Assembly: GCA_022225965.2 (NCBI GenBank)
Contig: JAKJXP020000014.1
Location: 1-64,000 of the forward strand
Direction: 5' to 3'
Length of the DNA: 64,000 nt
DNA from: Diatrype stigma
Taxonomy: Eukaryota > Ascomycota > Sordariomycetes > Xylariales > Diatrypaceae
Part shown: piece after piece, positions 11,201 through 21,560 of the stretch
Position numbering within the stretch: the stretch's first letter is position 1
Layout: each line of letters starts with the position of its first letter
Made by a program: the position numbers and the translations under genes
Notes under the pieces: model-generated
Told to the model about the DNA's origin: nothing
Database searches by the model: none
The model's input: only the letters and a program-made list of their open reading frames with translations

Positions 11201-12969
11201 CAGTCGCTGTTATATTCACTACAGCTACCCTTGATCAATGAAGAGTAAGTAGTCTTGGGGCGTGTTCACAGACCCGCCTTGGTCGGGCTAATTCGTGGTC
11301 CCTCCTCGCCGTACCTAGAAGGCATCATAGTATGCTCTCCTCAAGGTTGTAATATCCTAGACGAAAGTCTGGTTTACCTCCGGAGTTGGTGTTGCATGGC
11401 CTAGTAAACTAGGTTACAACGATGTTCCATCGCGTGATTCCCTGTGTGATGTGGTATTCTAGTCTAATTGACTGCGATCAAATAAATGACTCCGGATGGG
11501 AGCGTTCATTTATCCATCCTAGGCATGCTGTCGCGGTCAGTTAGTGAGATAGACACTTGTGATACTCCTTCAGTGACCTGGCATGGAGGTTGCCATCGGG
11601 TAAATCTGGTCGACGTCAGGAACCGCGCACGATGTAAAAGATCGTATGGCGCTTATCGTTGCATTCGTGTATCAAGACAGTATGTCCTGCGAGGTACGTA
11701 TGTGTACCTCTGGGGTTTGCGCCGGGTGACGCGGCTCTGGGCGCCTGGGGAGAACTATATTCAACAGGAGGGAGGGAAAGGGCTGCTATTCTGGCCCGTA
11801 TCCTCAACATTGAGCAAGGAAGGTCGAAGGCATTATCCCGAGGCTTGTCCTGTCGTCTTGCCAATATGTCGAGATGTATCACGGCATCGCTTGTCGAACC
11901 TTGGTAGCTCAGCCTGTATCACGATCTCACCTTCGTAATATCCAACTAGCCTGTTGAACCAGTACACAGGCACGAGGTAAGCGAGCGCGTCCTTTGGAGC
12001 TACTGCTTTCAGGACCAAGGCATTCAGCAGCCATCACTTCATCCGCCTAACGGGTTGTAGGCCTGTGATGCCGATTGCATTATAATATAACTCGTTAAGA
12101 TGTGACTTCAACTCCTTGGTCCTTCGAGGAGGCGCTCGCTTGCTGTCATTAGGCAGAATAGAACCACCGGGTCGGGCTACCCACAGAGATAATGGTTTAT
12201 AGGGGCTCCGCTCTGACTACATAGTAGGTAAGCAGGCCAAGCTGCGTTGGAATAGAACGGCTTTACGGGGCACCGGATCCGAAAGGCCGGGTCGGATTTC
12301 GAAAGCCGAGCACCTGCACCACTACTCCCCGTTCGCGCGTGCTGTTGTCCTACGCGACAAATGAACACGGAGGGTGCCGAGTGCTGCGCATTTCCTGCAT
12401 GAGTTGCGAATCAGAGATCGGGCCACAGGAGGTGTTTTCGTCAACAACTACGTAAGCAGCTTCACTTGGTGACAATCAGTCGTTCTCGTCAGCTAGTACT
12501 AGTCGCACTATAGTGCCATGGCATATACTCTCTGACCCTGTACCCTACGGCTGATGATGGGTCTGTCCTGGGTGAGATGCTTCGCCGATTTTACCTACCA
12601 GGTCTCGAAACAGGTACTTAGCCCTAGGTACAGTACAGTAAGTAAGTGGCCACTCTCCAGGGCGTCAGGCGTGTAGCACCTACGATCTCAGTATGCATAC
12701 CCACATACCCTTTCTGAATCCTCTTGGCGCCCGCATACGTCGATTCCACCCCTTTACGCCTTCTTGATGTAATCTAAGGGGAAGGTATCACAGGATCATT
12801 GAACACTAGCTGATGTTAGTGGAAATAAGGGCCATCGGCTCAGCGCGGAGGGCCTAGTGAGTTTCGGCGGAGGTGCTCCTAGTACATCACAAAGAGACAA
12901 AGACAATGTAATATGTACATACATACTCCGTATGAAAAGAAAAAGACGAAACGTTCCCCCTGACCAACC

Positions 12970-13004
12970 GACCCCGTCCCCGTCCCCGACCCCGTCCCCG
13001 ACCT
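12970..13004. repeat. CCGTCC/CCGACC short tandem repeat
   Basis: Repeated CCCCGTCCCCG and CCCCGACC units form a C-rich minisatellite in the gene desert. Confidence 0.7.
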
Positions 13005-15506
13005 TTTCCAACCCCGTGGAGACTAGCCTGTAACCCCCCCATCAGCCCCCACGAACTCCATATTTCGGTCCCCACAGACAGGTCGGCCCCAGGCCCTAGC
13101 TGGACCCTGTGTAGGTACATATCCAGGTACCTACCAGGTATCATGCCATTGTACCTAGAACACCTATCGCCATAGCCTTGCCCGGCCCAGCGCCGTTAGC
13201 TATGCCTGGCTTATAGTTACCAGTCGGTACTTCGTACAACCTTGAAGTACACGCGCGGGTGCCAGCTTGCCCCGGTGCCTGTCCTTGGACTTTGATGATA
13301 AAAGGTGTCAAGTTGAATGTCTGAGAGTCAGATCCACGTAGTACAATACAAGTTACATGTATCAAACAGGCTGATGAGCTATCGTCGCTCTCACTCGTAT
13401 TCCAGGGCTGGGGCTGGGCCTGCTTCGGGCGGGTAGGCGGGCTGTTTCTGACCCGTCTGCTTACGTTTGACTGCTGGCAGGCATCCTACCTCCTCTTCTC
13501 GTTCGTTCGTGGGTTTGACTGCCGCTGCCCTTTTCGAATCACGACCTTTCTCCATTTCGTGTTTCGACGATAACCATACTTCGTACTAAGGCGCATGGAA
13601 GCAAGTAAGCAGATCTTGGCCGCATTGCATTCCGTTGTCTGCACTTTGCTTCCGCATACCTTCCATATGAATCTATGATGCCATACAGCTATACATGGCG
13701 CAACCATAATACCAAACCATCACTAACTGCAGCGCGCTAGCTAACTACCTAAGTCTTGGGCAAGCAATAACGTATCTAAATATTGACACACTTGGCGGCA
13801 CTCTGACTCTCCCTACCCATGTCGCAGATATGTTGTAACCCACGGATCTTACTGATATGCTGGTGACATCACGACTTGGAAGCTAGTCAGGAGCAACGGT
13901 AGAACTCGTCGGAGATCATATCTACGCTCAACACGAAAAGCCTTTCCTGCTTCCCCCTATTGTATCATCATACACATCATACTGGATATCTAACCAAGCA
14001 TACCTTACAGCTATCGTTTCCCGAAAAGCTGGTTAATGCTAATCATCCGATCCGAAGGATGCCTGGCCCCTCCATCTTATGCATCCTTTATGCATCCTAT
14101 GTATATAGAACGTCATATATAATTTGAGAGCGATGACGGAACCAGCCCAGACTGTCATCTTTTCACATTTGGTAGATACCTACCTACTAGGTGCTCCTAG
14201 ACACTTAGTAAAATCTGCTACGCATTATCCCAATTAGTAAACGCCCCCCTACGCGATAATCCTGCGACGGAATCACATGTAACACGAGCTGAAGATGTGC
14301 TCAGCCCCTAAACTATGTAGGAGCCCCTTAACGGAACACAAAGAAAGAAAGAGACAGCAAGAGAATATGTACAAAGCTACCTGGTATATCATCATCGTAG
14401 GGTATTCGTGCTTCAGGCGAATCGGGGGCTGAACCCCGGGTTCCCCAAGCAAACACCCCACACCAAGAAAGTTCTGGACCGCAGAGTGTTGGAGCGCCAG
14501 AGCCCAATCCCACATCACCGACATGCCGACATGTTGTAGGTTATGTATGCGGGCATGGGGTATTTGCAATACTTACCATCTTTACCACCTACCTACCTAT
14601 TGCGTTGCAGAAGGCTGCAAGAAGTTGCGGTGAACACAATTCTTCTATATAAAAACAGCCCTTGGATAAGCATCGTCACACCCTCTTTCGACGATCAAGG
14701 CTTCGGACGTCAAGACCCCGCGTTTTCGAGCCGGTTCGGGCGACCTCAGCTAGAGCACGCACGTGCTATCGGCGCAACAATTCTCGTTAAGCTTCCCGCT
14801 GAGCATACCCGACATACGGTTTTCTTATCGGATTTATAAAGTATCAATATTGTCGCTTATCAATATAATAGGAGAGAGGAACCAGAGAGCGAGGGGCTAA
14901 TCTCCAAGCAACTCCAAGAAAGACTGCCGCTAGGGTAAGACTTCGTGGGATCTTGTGCATACTTAGTCAGAAGCCAAGCAGACTTTCTAACATTATTGCG
15001 AACATGTGCAACTGTATATACGTAAAAACAATGTGTCTAGGTGGCACCTCAGGAGACAAGTCACGAAAAAAATGGGGTGGGAAGGAAAAAGAAGAAGAAA
15101 AAGGAACACTGCACTGACATGTGTTGTTGCCTTAGGTTACCTGTAAAAGCAAGTCGTAGCGAACCGAACATCGTCAACAAGCGGAATCGGAGCTAAAGTA
15201 GCAGTTTAGGGGAGGAAATTCCAAATCCCAGGTCTTTCGATCACAAAACCACCTTCCGGAGTGATAAGTAGGTAGGGAGGTATGAGAAGATGGTGCCCCG
15301 CATATGGCATGTGCATCCATCCCCCGTTCCCCATTCCCCCCATCCCCCATTCTCGTTAGACCCCCTTGCGTCAGAATCTATAGCCTTACCTACTGCATGC
15401 GATAGGTAAGGTTTACGTATTTTGTGGTCCTAGTAGCAAGAATAGAATAAAGCGATACAAAAAACAATTAATCACGTCCAATCAATCAACCAACACCAGC
15501 AGCACT

Positions 15507-15533
15507 ACCAACACCAACACCAACACCAACACA
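15507..15533. repeat. ACCAAC hexamer repeat
   Basis: Four to five units of a 6-bp repeat (CACCAA/ACCAAC) in non-coding sequence. Confidence 0.75.
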
Positions 15534-18353
15534 GGAAGAAAACTAGGTAAGGCAGTGTAGGCCAGGCCAGACCAGAATATACATCGCTCTCGACGTGTTG
15601 GAAGAGTTCGTCCATCGCCTTGTCCAGCAGTCCCCATGTAGGTACCTACACATACGACCGCACTTTGCCCAGCCTACGTTAAAGGGCGCAAGCAGCGTGT
15701 CAAGCTGGGATGGGGGCCAGCAGCAGAAGAGCGGCCATCTCGCGAACGACATACATATCTATCTCCCTACCTACATGCATACGCACATAATGTAATGCGG
15801 TATCACGTCAGCGGAGGAAGAGCCCTATCTTGCGCGCCACGTCTCATGGGTTTCTGGGCTGTTGTTATACAGGATGACAGGTCGGCCAGCCTCCAGTTGG
15901 GCGGAGGAGGATCCGGGGCTGAGTAGGTAGGTACTGATTCAGTGGTGAGAAGGAAAGGCAAAGGTAGATACATAATATGGCATGATAGGACGAGACTGTC
16001 TCCAAATGCTCGAATGTCGGATCTTCCGAGGGTGTAAGTTGGTAGTAGCAGTAGTACTAGCACCTGGCACCAGGTAGGTCAGGTTACGGTGGACATAGAA
16101 ATATCAGAATACTATATATTTATCTGGGTGAGTCAGAGCAACACAGCAACAAGTAGCGGACAGATCTTGGATCATTGGCAGAGCGTGAATCTCGGGAGAT
16201 GAGTGATCATCAGCCAGGGCCTCCCTCCATCATCCCCCATCCACCCCTGTCTCCCCCCCCACCCCACCGCCTCTGTTTTGACGTTACCCCAGTGCCGCCT
16301 GTCGAGAGCGCATTGGCGCGCGTACAAGATGGGATGACAACCGTTCGGGGACGTCCGAGGGGAGTCCATAATTAAATAAGCAACAAGTCACTTTCTTGTC
16401 TATCATCAGGCGGTGGGCTGGAAAAGGCCAAGGTAGGGCTGGAAGTTTGGCGGGCTGGCTTATAGCCGGTATTATGATAGGGGCGGCTGCTGACCCTGAC
16501 CGACTTGACCTGGCTTAGCTGGCCCCGTTCGCCGTCTACGTACGTGCCTTTGGTTACAGGTCGCAAACGATACAGGCAGGGCACCGCATTCGTACTGGGA
16601 GCCCGTAGGTAGTCGTAGGGGAAAATGAGGGAGTGCGCGCGCGCACGGCGTTTCGAGGCTATGGATGGATAGGATATATCGGATGAAGGCTACATTTTCT
16701 TTTCTATATTCCCGGCCCCCCCCCGACTCGTCACATGTCCGCTATGTAGTACTGGCCTACGCAGCCACGATCCTATCGGGTGGCTTTGAAACCCAGAGAA
16801 TAATTTACGAGCGCACACACGCACACATACCCGCGCACGTAAGGCGAACGACGGGGGAGAGGGACGAGGCTGTTGTATTTATGTATACAAAAAAACGAAA
16901 AAAATTGGGCTTGGCAGGGGGGGCCACGGGGAGACGGGCGACCATCCAACCCCCTTTCAATTAATCCCGTTGGGTATGTTTACGAAGTGACCACACAATT
17001 GTAGGATCACATACACATGCTTTGGCCCATGATACGAGAACAAGAGTCCCGAACCCGCGGGCCCGAGGTAGCTATTACCGCGAAGGATTGCAGCCATGAC
17101 CTAATGAGGCCAGGAACGAATCTGACGGAAGACATACGTACATATGCCAGATAGGCGGCGCCGCGGGTTAAAAAAAGGAATACCTAGATTGAAAGGCCCT
17201 CTGTTTTGGCTGTTGATCGACCTTCCCTCCAAGATCGGGGGAGCCAAGTAAGAACGTGCACTTTATCTTGGTATGCAAGCACGTCAGAAAACGAACTACG
17301 CATACCTTAAACCGCCCAGGAAGGGATAGAAAATAGAATAACTAGAGCCTCCTCCTTTCTTCTTCTCTTCCCGTGGCGCCACGAAATTTCCCGGGCCCCG
17401 GTCGCGAAGGCTGGAATCTGGGGACGGGGATGTAATCCCATGGGGTACGGTACTTGTGTACATGGATACGTGGGAGGCCGTAAGGATGCATCTGTGGGGG
17501 TTAGGCGACCAAGCAACGGGCCAGTCATCCTCCAACGGGACGAAGATAGGGAGGGCCAGGTAAATTCAGGCCCAGCATGCCAAGGACTTGAAACAACGCC
17601 TACTCGCCTACTTACGTAGCAAGGCTTGCGAAATCGATGGGGCGCAGCCGGCTTGTTGATTTGGGATATTCTTTCTTGGCCCAGCCCAGCCCAGCCGGAT
17701 TCGGCATTGAAGGTGATCCCCTTACGACTCGGTACTAGTTCATTACATAGGTAGTTTGCCTAGGCAGGCAGAGAGATAGATAGGCGATCTGAGCCGCCAG
17801 ATAATGATCCCCGGAGAAAAGGAAAATAGACTTATCGGAGTCGTGGAGTGTTGTCGTCATTGCCTTCCGAGGTAGTAACCGTAGCGACTTTCTATTTGCG
17901 TCTACCACATCTCGCACTAAAGCTTGAATCGATGGTCGTGGAAAACGTAGGTTTGAAAATCATTATTGATTGAGTATGGTTGTTTTCCTCGCTCGCCAAG
18001 GCCTTTTCAAAGAATAATGAAATACAAAGTCTCTCAAATGGGAGTTCCTGAGCCTCTCAAGAGTAGCCTGTTTTGCGAGAGGAGATCTAGCCGCTTATGA
18101 GGTTATAAAGCAAAAGTCTATACATTGTCTGCCCGCCCCTAAAAGCATGAAAGTCCGGTTCCGAACATTAATAAGCCCAACTCTTTCATCTTGAGGTAAT
18201 CGACACTCCGGTCGTTCGGGTATTAGATAGCGCCAATCGCCGTGTGATAGACCTCCAGTGAACGCCGTTCCTCCGTCTATATATGCCTCTATAATCCTAG
18301 TCATGAATCGTATTCTGATCGATTTCCCAAAGTCCGCTAAATGTGCTTGAAGT

Positions 18354-19595
18354 TTATAATCGGTCCATGAGGTCGCCAGCCAGACTGGCAGACGCGGAGC
18401 TTCGTCCACTATTGCTGTTGTACCCATCATTCGGCGCGAGAAGATCGTGGACTGCGACTTTCGGCGGCTGAGGGACTGGGAGCTTCCTGCTGCCATCGGG
18501 CCGACTGATGATGTCGGCAAGTGACATACCGCTAGGTCGCGACCCATCATTGCTGAGGGTCTGGGGACTTTGCTGGTATATGCCTCCTTCCATGTGAGGT
18601 TCTAGTGGTGCTAGGGCCGGCGTATGACCTAGCGTGAGGTTTCGCAGAGTAGGCAGCTCGACACCAGCATAATGCGGCCGAAGACGCGGCGAGTGAGCTG
18701 GTGTGGCAAGTGGAGTATGATCAGGAGTGGGAGAAAGAGAGTTAGAAGAGAAAGTTGGCGAAGACGGGGCTGTCGAGTTGGGTGAGTTCGGCCGCGACTT
18801 CTTGGCAAGGCGAACAGACCGTGAATAGTGGTCGTCATGGTGCTCGTCGTTTGAAGAAGACCTGGACATGTGATAGGCTGAGAGTGAAGGTAGATGACCG
18901 CGGCTAGCATGAACACTATGCGAATAGTACGGGTGATGTCTTTGGTGCATATTCATGTTTTCCCGTTCCAACTGGTTGGTAGCGGTGGCCAGGAGACCAA
19001 CATCCATACTATGGCCAGAAAGACCATTGCTCGTGAAGTTGCGGCCATAGTGAAGTGGAACCGAAGGCGGTATCACGTAAGAAGAATAAGAATGAGGCGG
19101 GGAGACATTGGGGGAAACTAGGGTAGAATTCGGAGCGGACTTGATCGACCTTGGCCCAGACATCATGGACTCGGGCGACAGAGAATGCCCAAGGCTATGG
19201 TGCCCCGATTGGCCGGATTTGTTGCCTCTTCTTGAATTCGGGTTGTTGTGTATCCTCGAATGCCGGGTCAGTTCATCTGAGCGGGAGAACTTTTTACTGC
19301 AGCCCGGGAATTGGCAAGCATGCGGTTTCTCGCCCGTGTGGGTCCTAATGTGTCTCGTTTGATGCTCGAGACGATGAAAGGCCTTATCGCAGAGAGGACA
19401 TTTATACGGCCTCGGGAGTTCGTTAGAGCTATCTGCAGGCTGCTCACCAGGAAGTGGGCCATTCGGGCGGATCATAGTGACGGTAGCCATGTCAGTGTCT
19501 CCCTCGCTATCTGTCCTGTTGTGGATGCTAGTCGGCGTCGAAGTGTCGGGATTCAGCAGGTTGGAAAAATCCACCGCTGATTGTGTACGTTGCAT
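18354..19595 (-). CDS. cre1: CreA/CRE1 carbon catabolite repressor, C2H2 zinc-finger protein
   Basis: Single-exon gene of 413 residues, starting at the ATG at 19593-19595 (MQRTQSAVDF). Two C2H2 fingers are complete: Cys66, Cys69, His82, His86, then the TGEKP linker, then Cys94, Cys99, His112, His116. The second finger has the RSDELTRH recognition helix shared with yeast Mig1 and Aspergillus CreA. These proteins bind 5'-SYGGRG-3' and repress genes for use of poorer carbon sources when glucose is present. A Ser/Pro/His-rich middle contains a basic AKKSRPNSPNS stretch. The C-terminal block, with SLADIISRPDGSRKLPVPQ and PKVAVHDLL, matches the conserved repression region of CreA orthologues, and the protein ends in LMDRL as expected. 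Length and domain order are normal and no lesion is visible. The upstream region contains several SYGGRG sites, in keeping with known autoregulation in this family. Confidence 0.97.
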   Translation of the reverse strand: MQRTQSAVDFSNLLNPDTSTPTSIHNRTDSEGDTDMATVTMIRPNGPLPGEQPADSSNELPRPYKCPLCDKAFHRLEHQTRHIRTHTGEKPHACQFPGCSKKFSRSDELTRHSRIHNNPNSRRGNKSGQSGHHSLGHSLSPESMMSGPRSIKSAPNSTLVSPNVSPPHSYSSYVIPPSVPLHYGRNFTSNGLSGHSMDVGLLATATNQLERENMNMHQRHHPYYSHSVHASRGHLPSLSAYHMSRSSSNDEHHDDHYSRSVRLAKKSRPNSPNSTAPSSPTFSSNSLSPTPDHTPLATPAHSPRLRPHYAGVELPTLRNLTLGHTPALAPLEPHMEGGIYQQSPQTLSNDGSRPSGMSLADIISRPDGSRKLPVPQPPKVAVHDLLAPNDGYNSNSGRSSASASLAGDLMDRL

Positions 19596-20500
19596 GTAAT
19601 CGCCAGCCCAGCGGCACCCGTCGTCCCCTCTAAATATTCTCGAAACTTCTCCTTCGAACTAGGTACGCCGGAGTGAAGAGTTGGCTCTTGGAGGAATCGA
19701 TCCTGAAAGCCAGCCCGTTGAATGATAATTCCTTTCTTTTTTTCTCCCGGTGTCCAGGTGTCCAGGTGTCCAGCCTTGAATCCCTTAACTGTTAAAAGAG
19801 TGGGCGATGTGTCGTTGTGGTGTTGTGGTCGTTGGGGTGAGATCGGGGAAAGGTTTGTGTTAGCAAGGGATATGTGCAACTAAGGGGTATGGGCAGAATT
19901 TCGAAAAGAGAAACTTTTTGGGGAAGGGGGGTCATGGTATGGATTTAAATGAATCGGACAGATCGGAAGGCTTGGACACCTGGGGGACCAAAGCAGCCAA
20001 ATGCCAAACTTAACTAACAGTCAAGGTACGGGGTAGGGTTGGTACTTTGCAGGCAGGTAGGCAAGTAATCAGGTAATCAGGTAATCAGGTATTCAGGTAG
20101 TCAGGTAGTCAGGTAATGCGCCAGGTGGTAATGCAAAGCTGTTGTGCGCAAAACGCAAGACCCAAGACCCAAGCAAGACCCAACCGGGGCGGCCTCTACA
20201 TGCATGCGTGTATGTACAATACAGTACAGTGTGTGCCTCTTGTCACTTTGCTCCGGGTCGTTCTGCCATGAGCCATGTAACTACATACATACAATGCTCA
20301 CTATTCAATGTGAGTGGGCTGCGTGGGTTGGCGAGAAACCTGAGTGCCAAGCAAGTGGAGACTCACTAAGACGAAGTCCTGGGGGAAGCCACTGGGGGAC
20401 CCTGAAGGTGGAGGGAGAGGGAGCTTTTGGCGCGTGAGTTCCGCACTATTCCTAGCAGGTAAGTGGGATAGGCTACCGGGGGGAAGGGGGGCCTGGAGAG
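19596..20500 (-). promoter_or_regulatory. cre1 upstream region with clustered SYGGRG sites
   Basis: On the + strand, SYGGRG words occur at 20355-20360, 20379-20384, 20392-20397, 20408-20413, 20476-20481 and 20493-20498: six in 144 bp, 760-900 bp upstream of the cre1 ATG. One more lies at 19980-19985. About 0.3 would be expected per strand in 144 bp of unbiased sequence, though this stretch is G-rich. The first 300 nt upstream of the ATG contain no upstream ATG on the coding strand. A 9-bp tandem repeat (GTGTCCAGG, three units) lies near 19747-19773. Confidence 0.5.
20066..20113. repeat. 8-bp tandem repeat upstream of cre1
   Basis: Six consecutive 8-bp units of the form TAATCAGG, the last three diverged to TATTCAGG or TAGTCAGG. 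The array is about 0.5 kb upstream of the cre1 start. Confidence 0.85.
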
Positions 20501-20747
20501 TGAGGAGAGCCAGCCCTCCGCGGGATACATCTGTGATGCCACCCCCCTCCCCTCCCTTTAGCCCTGTTGACAATAAAAGAGGAAACGGCCTTAAGAAAAT
20601 TATCCCTAGGGCCACTAACTAGGAAAGTCATTTTGCCCAGATTCTGATTCTGAGCAGCCCTTGCACCCACATCGAACTATACGCGCGCGCACACACATGT
20701 ACTATAGTAAGGCTTGGGCCTTGTGTTCTGGGCGTTCTGTTGCTAAG

Positions 20748-20808
20748 TACATACATACATACATACATGCCTACATACATGCCTACATACATGCCTACAT
20801 ACATGCCT
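20748..20808. repeat. TACA tetramer array with 12-bp higher-order units
   Basis: A TACATACA run passes into four copies of the 12-mer TACATACATGCC. Confidence 0.85.
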
Positions 20809-21540
20809 GCTTCGGTACCTCGTCAACTAGGTATCTTCAACCCGGACGGACACATGCGGGTTTATCTGTCCGGATACTACTGTCCGCAGACTTCTACTAT
20901 GTTGTACCTACGTACCTTGCCTCCTCATGTAGCTTGATAGTATATGTAGGCACACGCTGGGCGGGCACTCTGCAGCAGTCATGGCTGGCTGAATAGGAGG
21001 AAGCGGGCGTGCAATCTACGCTATAGACTTGTGCATAAATAGAAGATGTGCGAGTGTAGTGAGATCCCTCCCGCCCGCGTGTCGAGGTCAGTGGGTGCGA
21101 CAGCATGAACATGTACAGGCATGTGGTTTTGGGGCAAGGCTCAGCACATCCAGCAACATCCATGGCTGAGGAATGGTCTCGGGTGGTTGTGGTTTATATT
21201 GATACAACTACGGGAGAGGTGAGATCAGAAATGGATCTCCAGAGATTGAGTCGTTACCTACCGTCAACTAAACTTGCAAAGTTTACACCCCACAATATCA
21301 TCGAAAAAACTTCAATGTTGTGCTATGTATGCTAAGACCTGAGCGGCATGCTAGTTAAAACCTGAGAGCATGCGTGTAAGAGCCTTCTCTGATGGCGAAA
21401 GCGACAGGTACCCACACCTTGCCGTCGTATTGTGCCGACAAGCCCCCACGGCCTGAGGTATCAGTCTTTGGTTGATTACTAGTCAGTCAATTGTATGCGG
21501 TTGGACCCTTCGAGGCGGTGTGTCGTTGTTGAGCAAGGCT

Positions 21541-21560
21541 TTTATTATTATTATTATTAT
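21541..21560. repeat. TTA microsatellite
   Basis: Six to seven TTA units in AT-rich non-coding DNA. Confidence 0.8.

Larger units (their letters stand above)
4702..18353. other. 13.6-kb gene desert
   Basis: I find no gene I can defend. Open stretches up to 198 codons exist (for example 7724-8320 minus), but they lack an ATG at the 5' end or resemble no family, and their number fits chance for this length. Simple repeats are common: a TAG/GTA microsatellite near 5197-5242, GTCCC/GACCC repeats at 12970-13004, ACCAAC repeats at 15507-15533, and scattered AGGTA/TACCT words (such as 14160-14200 and 15905-15935). A CpG-rich patch at 9470-10030 stands out from its surroundings. Short protein-like fragments broken by stops occur near 6300-6700 on the minus strand. 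Confidence 0.5.

Noticed and set aside
11486..11938. 150-codon + open stretch
   Set aside because: Overlaps other equally long frames on both strands. No family resemblance or splice context.
19553..19879. Apparent 108-codon upstream frame overlapping the cre1 start
   Set aside because: Its first codon is TTG, and there is no ATG on that strand within 300 nt upstream of cre1, so it is not a credible upstream ORF.
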